In this document: piece after piece, positions 12,480-23,883 of the stretch
Layout: each line of letters begins with the position of its first letter
Numbering within the stretch: the stretch's first letter is position 1
Source: Lineus longissimus
Lineage: Eukaryota > Nemertea > Pilidiophora > Heteronemertea > Lineidae
Reading direction: 5' to 3'
Assembly (NCBI RefSeq): GCF_910592395.1
Contig: NC_088321.1
Span: 4,838,001-4,902,000 of the forward strand
Length of the DNA stretch: 64,000 bases
Position numbers and translations under genes: made by a program
Notes under the pieces: generated by a model
What the model saw: only the letters and a program-made list of their open reading frames with translations
What the model was told of the DNA's origin: nothing
Database searches by the model: none

Positions 12480-13470
12480 GGATGTTGGCTAGTATGCATC
12501 GACATGATTTTGTTACCCAATACAGAGCTTATAAATGAGTCTTATACAATGCAATAACAAGAATACATTAATTAGCACAAATAAGCTTCCATCAATTTTG
12601 CAAACTTCTGCGAATATCTTCGCGTTACTAAAAATATAGCTCGATCATGAACAGGGTCAGTTTATAGGGCAAGCAGAAGCACATAAAGCCGTGTAGTATT
12701 TCGGCTTCCAACAGAGCCGCATCCGCACTGATTTCCCCCCAGTAAATACAATGTGCTATCAAAAATGGCCTTGAAAATATACCAACAAGATGCGAACCTT
12801 GTATGCTATACTCCTTTTGTGACTATAGTATCCAGTCCGTGAATTGTAATGCATACAATCATCAAACACTTTTAATCATGTGCGAACATTTGAGTATCAT
12901 CTCGCATTTTCAAACGCTAACTTAATAATTTGCCGAGCTGCATGGTTTGTCAATGCTTATGCTTTACCTTAGAGAAAAAAAACACTTTAAAAATAAGATT
13001 TTTTTCTGGCCACAATGGGTCATCTGCCCTCTATGATCATGTCCCACCTTTTTTGTACAAAATACAATTCAAACATTAGCTCACGTGTATCAAACTACTA
13101 AAATAGTCTAGAGTACAAAAGGCAATAAAATGCACTGGTTCACGTGTTTCAAACTAAAACTAATTTCTAGATTACAATCGACAATACAGTATATACTGAT
13201 TCACGTGTATCAAACTACTACTACATGTTTCTCGAGTACAAAGGACAAATTCGATTCAATATAATTAATGCACTGGTTTATGTGATGTGCATTGAAATAT
13301 TACACGTGTCTAGTGTTCAGAAAGCGTTTACCATACGAGGCACTGGTTCATGTGTATCAATATACTTAGTACTACAGTTTTGTAGAATGCAACAGGCAAC
13401 ACAAGTCACGCATTGACAAGCATCAATATCTTGGAAAGTCGCCGTTGCGGGAGATCAGAAAAAGCCTTGA
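12480..13470. repeat. Further decayed array copies, no gene
   Basis: From about 13070 to 13400, four loosely spaced units share 'cacgtgtatcaaactacta' followed by 'ctagagtacaaa' or similar. They resemble the blocks seen from about 6290 onward. No coding signal. Confidence 0.45.
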
Positions 13471-13477
13471 TTTAAGG

Positions 13478-13643
13478 AATTGAACCCGAGGCGGAGGACC
13501 TTGGTTGAGTTACCAAGACACTCGAGGGTGGAGCTAAAATACAGTCCAAACCCGAGCCGACAGGCGAGGGTTTGGACGAAATTTTAGCTCCACCCGAGAG
13601 TGTCTTGGTAACTCAACCAAGGTCCTCCGCCTCGGGTTCAATT
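13478..13643. repeat. Near-perfect hairpin, arms about 77 bp
   Basis: The left arm (13478-13554) and right arm (13567-13643) are almost perfectly complementary, with a loop of about 12 bp and very few mismatches. The arms contain 'ttgaacccgaggcggagg' and its complement. Pieces of the same sequence ('tatcaatttctattctaaaa', 'ttagctcca', 'gaggc...tcaccaa') occur at 10060-10220, 40060-40330 and 42140-42640, so this is one member of a dispersed family, here as a palindrome. Confidence 0.85.
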
Positions 13644-15537
13644 TCTATTCTAAAATACCTCAAACTTAAAAAGATAGGCCACGAAAATAACTTGAATATG
13701 TGCGAATTTGGCAAATTCCATCCATCGCCGGCCCGGCCGGAGCGCCGGTAGCGCCATTGTTTACATTATGTTACGGCAACGTTACAGAAAATGAGACATG
13801 TACATTTTGTACAGCGCGCATAGGAAGTCCGCATCGGCTCGCTCAAGTGATGCTAAAATCCGCGCAAATGAGCTATTTGGAGCGTTTTTCTCGGCAAATA
13901 TGTGTAGTGCTCATTAAAAAACTTAGGGTGGTTGATGCTTCCTTGACTGATTTGTGTTTGAAGCAGTGTTTTGAGAGCCTCAAACTTCTGAAGTGAGCTG
14001 AAATTCCATTGACGTGACGTGTGCATGGTTCCACAATTTAGTGCAACCCGAGGGAACTTTGGTAGAGCATCTTGGTTTTGTGTCCAAAACACTCCGCTCT
14101 CAGAACGAGGCTTATGCATTTTCCATTTAAAGTTGACTTTACGGTACCAAGGTATTTTAGAATTTTATTTATACACTGGTGGGCAGTGTCACAATTCAAT
14201 GGCTCCTCTCAGCCATTAGTGTCTCGCTACCTTCGCATATTCTGATTTCCCTCTTCGGCCAATTTCGACCTATTCCAATGTCTTCGCGCCGCATATAATA
14301 TCAGTAGAACAAAATTAGTCGCACGTTCCTAAATTATATCAGGTGGTCTAAAAAACCCACTACGTCTCGCTTTTTAAGGTACAATACATCAAATGCTATC
14401 TAACGGAAATCATTGAAAAGTTGCCCTCGTGTGGCCGTTGATATTATCTAGAAGAACAAAAAGTTGCAAATCAATAGACTTCATATTATTCATGTAGAGC
14501 TTAATTGAAAAGTGTGTGTAAAAAATGCAGTATCATTTCAGAATCGGCGCCATTGTGTTTGCGAGGACCAGGTACTAGCTTTTAGCACGTACTGTGACTT
14601 TATCAAGTATGGGCAAAAAAGTGAAAATTCCAAGTTAATACATGCAATGCGACGCATTAAATAAAACAAACAACAAGCATGAGAGAGGTGAACTAAAAAC
14701 AAAATAACATATCATAGTGCGTCATTTCCTCTGTGCAGCCTACTGGTGTTTACTCTGTAGTTACATCATGTCACACCTTGTTGCCCTTGTCTACGTTTAA
14801 ACCTTATTAACTCTGATCGCTGTGTTTTTCTGTGATTTTCAATCGAGGGTATACAATTTTCATTGCATGTATCAAACTTGGATTTTTCACTTTTTTGCTC
14901 ATACTTGATAAAGACACAGTACATACCAAAAGCTAGTACCGGTGTAACATCTGTGGTTGTTTCCCATGTGTCAGTGTTTCCAAACAATAGGCAGCTAGAG
15001 AGACCATGACTTTTCAATAGGGGGGATACACAGAAAAACTCGTCAATCTATTTTTGAGCGTTCCCAAACAATGAGGGGAAACACTCAAAAACAGAAACAC
15101 TCAAAAACATTACACCGGGTCCTCGGACCAAATTATACAGTCTATCATGAAAACGGTGCGACTTTCAATCTTTACGTACATATTAATGGGCCACTTCATA
15201 GGAACCGTTTTTTCATTGATTATATATAATGTATCTATTAATGATTATGATAAGTGACCTGTTCTATCAAATGCCTCATTATTTTTCAAAGCAGATTCTA
15301 CAATGATTGTTGACAAACAGATACCTGGCTCACCTACCCATTGTATATGTAGGTTATGATAGTTTTCAGAATTGCCTTCGGCGGGGCTTGCGTGGCTTGT
15401 AGTGCCATAAGTCTACATCGTCCAGATGTGGTCTGCCTAATTTCACTCTCACCCCATGGATCAACATTCCTCAACAAAAATTAATCCTAATTAATACAGC
15501 CCTGATGGGTCCATCACAACAATTAGCAAATTAAGAA
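13644..15537. other. No gene; a 75-bp inverted pair at 14568 and 14945
   Basis: Positions 14568-14645 and the complement of 14873-14945 match closely. Both contain 'ggtactagctttt', 'tactgtg', 'ctttatcaagtatg', 'gcaaaaaagtgaaaa' and 'catgcaatg'. About 230 bp separate the arms. Other frames in the stretch, for example 13700-13996, show no recognisable composition. Confidence 0.55.
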
Positions 15538-15720
15538 GCGATCAATGTGCATATTTTAGTATTTAACAAACTCCGCAAAATAAAAATTACAGATTATCTC
15601 GCATATATTTTTTGATATAGATTTGATAATCGACAATTTCGCCTGTGTAAAATGTCATTGAACGGGCATATACGTCCTTTGCATGTGTCCATTTCGTCTA
15701 CTTTCTCACAATAGACAGTC

Positions 15721-15887
15721 CTATGGTGACTCGGGGACTTTTCTCTTCTTGGTAACAACATCAGAAGTATCACTACTTGACCTACGACGTTTTGGGCGTT
15801 GCATGTAGTCCCAAGATGTACCTGCAGTCTCCAAGTCATCTGAATAATAATAATAATAATTTGAATGATTACTTCCATGGTTAAGAG
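15721..15887 (-). CDS. 3'-terminal exon of an unknown protein, copy A
   Basis: On the minus strand a good acceptor ('ttcatttcag' ending at 15888) opens a frame of 54 residues that ends in TAG at 15721. Two bases complete a codon split with the preceding exon (phase 1). The peptide has a short Asn/Tyr-rich stretch, then SDDLETAGTSWDYMQ, then two basic clusters, RPKRRR and KKRKVP, separated by a Ser/Asp/Thr-rich linker. The basic clusters resemble a bipartite nuclear localisation signal. A possible preceding small exon ends at a donor near 16064 in a compatible phase (reading EICNQLNE). The protein family is not recognised and upstream exons were not found. The preserved frame shared with copy B supports coding. 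Confidence 0.45.
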
Positions 15888-16295
15888 CTGAAATGAAAAT
15901 GATATCGTTTTAAGTTGAACAACTTTTTTTTAATGTAGATTTGCCGTGATTGCCGTGGCCAAAATGGCGTGTATCACTTTATTTCAAACAAAACATCATA
16001 AAGCAAGTGTTGATGATAGCTGGCTTTCTTAATTATCATTAGCAAGGAATGATTGCATGCATGTACCTTCGTTCAACTGGTTGCAAATCTCTGCATAATT
16101 TTGTCCGCGCATGCAAAAATAGCAAATGAATAAGCGATCAATGTGCATATTTTAGAGTAGTCTTATAGTAAAGCAGTCTTCAAAACTCAGTAAATTGAAA
16201 ACATACAGATTATCTCGCATGTAATTGTTTTATATAGATTTAATAATCGACAATTTTTCCTGTGTATAATGTCGTTGAAAGGGCGTATAATTATG

Positions 16296-16501
16296 TCATC
16301 TAGTGTCCATTTTGTCTACTTTCTCACAAAAGACAGTCCTATGGAGAATCAGAGACTTTTTCCTCATTTTGGTTACAACATCAGAAGTATCACTTTTTGA
16401 CCTACACCGTTTTAGGTGTTGCATTGAGTAAGATGTACCTGCAGTTTCCAAGCCACCGAAAGAAGAAACAGGATGTAAATAACGACTTCCACCGCCAACA
16501 A
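16296..16501 (-). CDS. Duplicate of the 3' exon, copy B, altered C-terminus
   Basis: Paralogue of 15721-15887 with the same acceptor context and the same entering phase. It shares GLETAGTS-type and KSDTSDVVTK-type stretches with copy A. One basic cluster is weakened (HLKRCRSK instead of RPKRRRSS). A one-base length change shortly before copy A's stop shifts the frame, so copy B reads on to TGA at 16296 and replaces the KKRKVP cluster with a different tail. It may be an alternative or mutually exclusive terminal exon, or a decaying duplicate. Confidence 0.35.
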
Positions 16502-16859
16502 CTGAAATGAAAATGCTATCGTTTTAAGTTGAACAACTTTTTTAATGTAGATTTGCCGTGATCAAAATGGCGTGTATCACTTAATTTCAAACAAAACATC
16601 ATAAAGCAAGTGTTGATAATAGCTGGCTTTCTTAATTATCATTTACAAGGAACGATTGCATTTACCTACGTTCACCTGGTTGCAAATCTCAAATAGAGTC
16701 TTACAGAATTCTTTATTGATACGTTATTCATTTTTACACATGTACAAGTCATGTACATTCTTCAAGAATCTTGAAAAAATCTGAACTAAATAATCTTACA
16801 AGAATCTTGTAACCCATGTACATGTTCATGTACACAGAAACGAATACGATCTTCATTAA

Positions 16860-17268
16860 CTCTTTCAGTGCCCAGGATTTGGGCATTTTTGGGCATTTTT
16901 GGGCATTGTCACTACCCTAAATCTCACAAAAATAATTGAGATACACTCATCAAAATTCTTCAAAACCTTTGTCTTTACCTCCTGTTTCAATAAAACAGCA
17001 GTAATAAGTAGGGGCATACTAGGATTATGTTCTAAATTTTTTTGAGGGAGTGGTATTTTTGGCCGATTTTCACCATTTTTCACCTAAAATGAGGGGTGGC
17101 AAACCCCACCCCACCCTCTCAGTCGAAAAAATTATTCAATTTGGACGCCCCAGGCCAGAGAAACCATATGAACCACATTTGAGTAGCTGGGGACATCTGG
17201 TGTCGTCTGGAGGAACTAAAATACCTTAATATTTAGGACGTACATGTACGTCCTTGGCACTGAAAGAG
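16860..17268. mobile_element. TTAA-flanked MITE, piggyBac-like
   Basis: A 409-bp element with terminal inverted repeats 'ctctttcagtgcc' and 'ggcactgaaagag' is flanked on both sides by TTAA (16856-16859 and 17269-17272). TTAA target duplication is the hallmark of the piggyBac superfamily. The element is non-autonomous: no transposase frame is present. Inside, 'atttttgggc' is repeated near the left end and 'acgtacatgtacgt' forms a palindrome near the right end. Confidence 0.75.
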
Positions 17269-17272
17269 TTAA

Positions 17273-18356
17273 GAATCTTTTAAAAAGAATCGTATCTGGA
17301 TTTTTGACATGGACACTTACACTGTTGAAATATTTCAAAATCGTTCTTTTCTGAAAGCATGTACTCAGACAAAAGTGTCTAGTGTTGGCATTACAAAAAT
17401 CTAAACGGACCATTATAGGTTACAGAACCCCAATATCCCCAATCCTCGAAAATCCAGAGTCAGTTGTATCCTCCTCCCCTCTCGCACAAGTTACTGACAC
17501 TGGAATAAATCGATTGTATTCGCGGGAAGAGGCGGACAAATCTGCTCCGCGCAAGGAAAATGGCTCCTACATCATTCCTAGAAACTCAGTTACTATTGAA
17601 AACAATCGCCGTCTCTAAAACGCGCTCTTAATCATTGGCTGAAATTTCAAAAGCATGGGACGCACGTGCGGAATTTCTTGATATGCGATGATGCTATCAG
17701 ATTCACTTTCCAAGTCATTATGACACACAAGGCCTTAGTCAGTACATTTTTTCCGACCTGAGTTGAAACGTCAAGGTTTTCTTGGTCATTTGACCGAAAA
17801 TTGTAGTCAAATCGGTTCAGAATTGACTGAACTACGTGGGAATGATTCCGCGCAGGATACACCACAAACAATAAATAAGTGAATATCCACAAACAATATA
17901 TGATAATTATCGTGATTATTGTGGGCAGCTCAAAAAATATGTTTTGTACAAGTCCCAAAAAATTAGTGCGATATACTTTTCTTGAAACCCATTATATCCT
18001 ATTGAAGTGAATTCTGCTGTAATTGATGCAGCTACACGTCGCACATGTTGGTAATAATTTTTGATTTTGAAGATTTTTGTCATTCAATACATGTTATCAA
18101 CTAATTAGCCTATACTTTTACTGTCCATCTTCTTCTGAATTGGGTCATCTAGTTGAAAATAAAAAAATCTGCGTTCATACGAACAAGCGCGAGGATGTAA
18201 AGAACATAGTATTATTGAGTACATGTATATCGCTTTTCAAAAATCCATAAAAGTTTATAAAAGAAAGAAAAAAATGCCTCGCGTTTTAAAAAACTATTTC
18301 TCCGCGGCGGTTGGTTGATCATTGGCAACACGTGACCCCTCGACTCTATTTGGACT
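17273..18356. other. No recognised gene
   Basis: A plus-strand frame at 17382-17618 and a minus-strand frame at 17647-17958 (the latter with one hydrophobic stretch) are open but lack convincing splice sites or familiar motifs. Nothing else stands out. Confidence 0.4.
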
Positions 18357-19371
18357 TAAAGTGATACTATGATGTGATTTACAACTTTGCAGAAATACGT
18401 CCGTTTTTAATTGTTGATCGCAAATGTAAAGCTCAAATTTTCCATTTTTGATTAGATTTATTATAAAATAGCTGTTTTAATCGTGTCAGACTGGCCAACT
18501 GCCGAAGACGTTTTGAAAAGCCCGCACTAAGTCACGTGACCTCATGACGTCACAACATAAACAAGTCAGACGTCGAATATTTTCCTATTCACTCTAGGAA
18601 GAAGCTATATCCGCAGTAGTTCGCGTACGCTCAGGAAAATCTAATGAATATTAAATGAGGTCTAAAAATTGTTTTTGGAATACCATTATTATGACGTCAT
18701 TGATGGAATTTCCTGGTTGGACTTAGGAAATTTGTGATGAAATGACTAGGACTGTGGACTTGGGGGAGGGACCGTCCCTTCCCTTACTTCGTTACTTCGG
18801 GATTTTTTCCAAATGTGCTGGAAGACCCCCAACGGCAGACGAATTTGGAGTTGGTTCTCGAAGTTGTGTTCCGGCGGAGCATCAGGAGGAGAAGATGAAC
18901 CACCGGCTGGTGACCTCTTCACTCGAACTTCATGGTGACGGCCCAGTTATTCGATAGGGTCAGGCCAGCGGAAAACCCCAACACCTTCAGTTTTGCTGGT
19001 GTTGCCGCAAAACATCGCAGCACAACGCCACCCGACAACCCTTTTCTTCTTCTTCTCCATAATCTTGATGGAATGTCAATGGTCAATGGCAGTTGTAAAT
19101 AAAAGAATGAGATTTTTTTTTTCGCGGGAATGTAAACCACCGCGACCGCGAAAATGTTCATGTTGTGACGTCATCAACGAAAACGTCGTAGGCGTAGCGC
19201 GATTTCAACGGCATCGAAGCGAGCCGTCCGGGCGGGATTAAAACCATCAGTTTCTAGAAAATGTGCGTTTCGATTGAAAAACCTTACCGACTTATGAGAA
19301 AGGGACGTAGTCATTTGTCAAAAACAGCTAAAACATTATATGGTGAAATTTGACACGAGTTACCCTTTAAT
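18357..19371. repeat. Probable repeat element sharing its end with 23137-23239
   Basis: The last 100 bp or so ('gtcatttgtcaaaaacagct', 'aaaacattatatggtgaaat', 'ttgacacgag' then 'taccctttaa') recur nearly unchanged at 23137-23239. The left end reads 'ttaaagtgatac' and the reverse-complemented right end 'ttaaagggtaac', which looks like a short imperfect TIR. Short frames inside have no recognised product. Boundaries are tentative. Confidence 0.35.
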
Positions 19372-19384
19372 CGATTTATGCTAA

Positions 19385-20509
19385 ATGAAATGGCCAGGGC
19401 CATTGTGCTCACCTCATGTGGAGGAAAGATGGATAAAGAGCATGGTATTGTGTCATGTAGTGTTAGGTTTGATGTAGGTCCAAGCAATTACAATTTCCCC
19501 AAAATGGCCAATTTACAGTACATTCGACCTCTGTGACCTTGAAAAGTAGGTCAAATCAAAGAAGACCCGGGTGACACATTGAATGGTTGTTAGAATTAGA
19601 TGTACCTATGATATAAAATTGGTGCCAATCGGGCAAGTCATTACTAGGAATAATGGCATTTTGAAGAATTTCGGATTTGGCCCCCTCCCTGGAGGCCAAA
19701 CGGCAAATCAGATCGCACCAAACTTCGGTACCTGAGATCACCTGACCAAGGGGTACATGTGTACTTAATTTGTGATCAATAGTCATTGCAGTTAACAAAC
19801 GTGCCATAGTTACGGCCTGACAGCGAATTTACGCCATTTGACCTCTGTGACCTTGACAAGAAGGTCAAATTAAAAACCTGTGTGACATATACTGTATGGT
19901 GGTTAGATGTACCCATGATATCAAATTGGTGGCAATCGGGCAAGAAGTTAAGGAATAATCACATTTTTAAGGTTTTTGGATTTTGCCCCCTGGTGGTCAA
20001 GTGGTGAATCATATTTGACCAAACTTCGGTCCCTGAGATCACCTGACTAAGGGGTAAATGTGTACCAAATTTGGTATCAATAGTCATTGCAGTTTAGAAA
20101 CGTGCCATCGTTACATCCTAACGGCCAATTTACACCATTTGACCTCTGTGACCTTGAAAAGGAGGTCAAATCAAAAACCCGGAGGATATATGATGCACCT
20201 TTGCTAGAAGTACCTACCATATTTTTTTCAAAATTTCCCGACTACTATTAAGGGAGATATTGCATATTTTCACTGTTAACGTTTGGCCCCCTGGTGGCCA
20301 AACCATGAAACGAATCGGATTGAAACTTAGTCTCCAAGGTGTCATTACATAAGGGTACATGTGTACCAAGTTTCAACTCAATAGCTCTAACAGTTACGAA
20401 ACGTGCCCTGCTAACGGATGACGGACGACGACGGACGACGACGACGACGACGGACGACGGACGCCACGGTATGGGATAAGCTCACCTCTGCTAAGAGGTG
20501 AGCTAAAAA
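19385..20509 (+). repeat. R1 repeat family, copy 2 (full-length)
   Basis: Starts 'atgaaatggccagggccatt' and ends in a perfect small hairpin, 'agctcacctct' + 'gcta' + 'agaggtgagct', after a (gac)n-rich block at about 20417-20465. It contains three internal units, each with a TGACCTCTGTGACCTTGA-like site (near 19525, 19839 and 20140). A nearly identical copy in opposite orientation lies at 49116-50256. The left end carries 'gctcacctc' and the right end 'gaggtgagc', a weak TIR. No transposase is present. Confidence 0.85.
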
Positions 20510-20850
20510 GAAACACTCCTCATTACTTATACTAGCATAAACCCATGGAGCGGGCAAAGTTGAAATGTAATATACATTAGTTAAATGGGCACGATGATTG
20601 AGCTACATTAAATTTCTAACGTTACTGAAGTTTTATTAAAGGCTAAACACGAAATGAACTGCATTTAGGGACTTATTGCTGCTATCTACATGCAACCCCC
20701 AATAGATTGATTGGAGTATGCTATTTTGCACAATGCATTGAGACCAGTGACAGCAGGTCCTGTTCCAAATAAGGCCCTCACATGTCAGGCATATTACCTA
20801 CCCACTCCCGTACCCAATGCCACTGTCGGACCAAAGCCAGGCGCATGGAG
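20510..20850. other. No feature seen
   Basis: Unique-looking AT-rich sequence between R1 copy 2 and the MITE dimer. The last four bases (GGAG, 20847-20850) are the left target duplication of the dimer. Confidence 0.5.
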
Positions 20851-21294
20851 GAGACAAGACCACTAATGAATATTCATAGGTTGGAGGGTCCAGGCCTATC
20901 TATTAGACGAGTGCATGTTTTTTACTCTCAAGTACATATTTGGAGAGGTATTGAAAAAATATTTGTTGTGGCAAGTCTACAGATATAAAGAAATTATTTG
21001 ATGAAAAAATTAATTTCGAATTTTGCTAATTTGGTAATAGGGGGCGTGTTTTGAGTTTTTTCTGCCAGTTGGCTGAAAAGAGTGGAAATATCAAAGTCTG
21101 TCTAATTTGTCGATTAAAAAAAAATTTCCGTGGTCAATCACCATTTTATTTTTCACCATTTACTTGCCCGACTGTCCGGAATAACATAATCTAAATTTCA
21201 GATTCACAACACCACGCGTTCTTTGATGCGTCGCGGTCAAACATTGACAATTTAACTGCTAAAAGGCTTAAAAAATCAATTGTGGTCTTGTCTC
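20851..21294 (+). mobile_element. GAGACAAG-MITE, dimer 1, left copy
   Basis: A 444-bp non-coding element beginning 'gagacaagaccac' and ending 'gtggtcttgtctc', a 13-bp perfect TIR. By eye it is identical to the copy at 21844-22287. Left flank is GGAG. The base sequence right of it ('tattta') does not match, so the target duplication belongs to the pair rather than to this copy alone. Confidence 0.85.
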
Positions 21295-21843
21295 TATTTA
21301 CAATACATTTTGGGTCAATATAGTGAAAAATTTGAATGTGCTCAAATCACTCTAATTCATTTAGAATATTGTATTGCTGATGATTTAAGGTCAAAACAAG
21401 CTAAAATAATGAGAAAAAAACTTAATTTGACCCAAATAAGAGTCAACCTAACCCCGGTCTAAGTTCGGTTTCATTTTTACAAGTCTTGTTGTGTTGCCAT
21501 TCATTTTGTAATTTCTTTGAAACTACTTAGGCCTTGATTCTGAAAGTTGTTCCCTAAGCAGCAAAGATATTCCTAAATCACATCCTAAAGTTTCAGCTCC
21601 ATAGCTTGCTTATTCTAGCCAGGGCAGGTCTTTGAATTTGGTGCTGTTGGGTGCAAAATCATGACTTTTTGTCGATTTTGTCCTCTTTCGTCGCTTTGGC
21701 ACAGTTGTACCACTCTTTGAAATGTCTCTCATTTCTCCAAAAATGTCCAGATATGACTTTCCTTTGTTGGAGAGTTGTGGGATGTCATGTACATTAGTTT
21801 GAAAAAAATCGCAAAATGTTAACCCCTGAAATGTACCTTCATT
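21295..21843. mobile_element. 549-bp spacer enclosed by two identical MITE copies
   Basis: Non-coding sequence between two identical, same-orientation 444-bp MITE copies. It shows no long open frame, no obvious primer-binding site and no polypurine tract, so it does not look like the inside of an LTR retrotransposon. Because GGAG flanks only the outer ends, the spacer appears to have been inserted together with both copies. Confidence 0.6.
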
Positions 21844-22287
21844 GAGACAAGACCACTAATGAATATTCATAGGTTGGAGGGTCCAGGCCTATCTATTAGA
21901 CGAGTGCATGTTTTTTACTCTCAAGTACATATTTGGAGAGGTATTGAAAAAATATTTGTTGTGGCAAGTCTACAGATATAAAGAAATTATTTGATGAAAA
22001 AATTAATTTCGAATTTTGCTAATTTGGTAATAGGGGGCGTGTTTTGAGTTTTTTCTGCCAGTTGGCTGAAAAGAGTGGAAATATCAAAGTCTGTCTAATT
22101 TGTCGATTAAAAAAAAATTTCCGTGGTCAATCACCATTTTATTTTTCACCATTTACTTGCCCGACTGTCCGGAATAACATAATCTAAATTTCAGATTCAC
22201 AACACCACGCGTTCTTTGATGCGTCGCGGTCAAACATTGACAATTTAACTGCTAAAAGGCTTAAAAAATCAATTGTGGTCTTGTCTC
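21844..22287 (+). mobile_element. GAGACAAG-MITE, dimer 1, right copy
   Basis: Identical by eye to 20851-21294. It is followed directly by GGAG (22288-22291), matching the four bases before the left copy. Confidence 0.85.
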
Positions 22288-22291
22288 GGAG

Positions 22292-23883
22292 AGATGCAGA
22301 ACGCAATTCAAACTGACAACATCAGTCAGTAAAGAATAAAACAAAGAGCAAGCGCTGGCCACTGTACATATTTTGTCCATCCTGGCATAACTGTTTATTG
22401 ATACCCTGGATGTTCCGGTAGGCCACTCTGCAGAATTTGCCTCATCACTCAGGTCAGTGTTTCTCGAATAGAACTAAAATAGAATAGGCTAATCATTAAT
22501 CTCCCTGCTAATACCCTGCACCATGGACCAGGTTGTATAGCACTACATACGTGCTGGAAGCTAATACTGATGTGGCTGGGAGAATATGCGTGAAGTTTGT
22601 GTATGCTTTTGAGAATGAGCGGAGCTCTCCAGTCGACGTGCTCTCTGAAAAGTTGTTATTTATTCTAAAACCACGAAGATATTCGACGTATGACACCCTC
22701 AGTGACACTCTTACGTATGATCCAGACCTGCGAAGCCAAAGGTTGCAAGAATTCAACGCATTTCCGAGGCCCAATTTTGAAACAAAAATCGCCTCCTATT
22801 TAGCGGCCACAACGCGCATTATAGTATAGATTTCATCTCTGTAATGTTAAACGCGGCCCATCTTCGACCTTCATTGTCAAGTAAGCATCAGAGGTGAGTT
22901 CTTTTTTAAATTTCTGCGTAATAGGCCAGTCAATCTAGCTCATTTTAGGGCTTGACCCACCACAAATTGCAAAAGAAACGATTCCACCTGTATTCATTCA
23001 GGAATAACCCCCTAAACACCATACTAAAAATCTCAATGAATCCAAATAGGGGAAAGGGGTCAAATATGCGAATTTATGCTAATTAGTAGCCAAATATAGG
23101 GAAACAATGACTTTTTTCCAAAATCATCCAAATTAGTCAATCGAAAACCTTATTGATTTATGAGAAAGTGACGTAGTCATTTGTCAAAAACAGCTAAAAC
23201 ATTATATGGTGAAATTTGACACGAGGTACCCTTTAAGTTTTTGACTTGGCTAAGCCAGAATATTAAGTTATGACAAAAACTTAAGACTCTTTGAAAAACC
23301 GGGCCCTGCATGCATTATTCACTGTTGGCTGAAAAGATATGTACCTGCATATCCACGGTCGGCTGAAGAGGTGCCAGCTTTTCCACTGTCGTCTGAAGTG
23401 ATACCAGCGACTGAAACGCAAAGCAAGTAAACATCATACCAGTTTGTATTTCCTATGGTTTAAATAATGGAGAAGCACGATTCACTCATAAATACTTTAC
23501 AAAATCAAGTGGATAATCCGTATGATGGAATCAGATATTAATTTGATAACGAAATAATTTTCAATTTGGGAACGGAGATTTCAGCGTGAATGTTGTAATG
23601 TTGAGGCAACTGTGTAAAGCATGCTGAAAGTCTACATTTGATGGACAATTGAAAAGAAAATACTTTAATATTTGTTAACAGTGGCTTCAGGGCCACGTCA
23701 AAACAGAGTATACAGAGGGTCAGCAGCCGATATCGGTAACATAATAAATCTGGGAAATCCCCACCATCGCAGGGCAGTTATATTTAAAGGTTACCACCCT
23801 TCGTCAGTGCTGCAAAATCCGCGTCGAGTGCGAAATATACAACGTTTACCTAAATATGGTGAAATATGAAGGCTATCCATAGT
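22292..23883. other. No confident gene; one 100-codon open frame
   Basis: A plus-strand frame is open from about 22509 to 22829 and reads like ordinary protein (for example LEANTDVAGRICVKFVYAFE). The minus strand over the same bases is also open, there is no in-frame ATG with good context, and no domain is recognised. Positions 23137-23239 repeat the end of the element at 18357-19371. The rest shows nothing. Confidence 0.35.

Larger units (their letters stand above)
15538..16695 (-). repeat. 596-bp tandem duplication carrying a 3' exon pair
   Basis: Two units start with 'gcgatcaatgtgcatatttta' at 15538 and 16134 and stay alignable for about 560 bp. Each contains, on the minus strand, a terminal-type exon, an intron of about 190 bp and a possible small upstream exon ending near the 'gatttgcaaccag' block. 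Divergence is moderate, with many substitutions and some indels, so both copies have had time to decay or diverge in function. Confidence 0.8.

Noticed and set aside
17382-17618. Plus-strand frame with protein-like composition ending in a stop
   Set aside because: Only a weak acceptor near 17458 and no matching upstream exon.
17647-17958. Minus-strand frame with one hydrophobic segment
   Set aside because: Hydrophobicity comes from an AT-rich run; no signal or splice support.
20485-20509. R1 as a Helitron (end hairpin followed by 'ctaa')
   Set aside because: The hairpin is suggestive, but there is no A/T insertion site pattern and no clear 5' TC end.
20851-22287. Dimer 1 as a small LTR retrotransposon
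   Set aside because: The repeats have 13-bp inverted ends without TG...CA, the other dimer has almost no spacer, and the single copy has its own duplication.
22509-22829. Plus-strand 100-codon frame
   Set aside because: The opposite strand is equally open; no start or splice pair and no motif.
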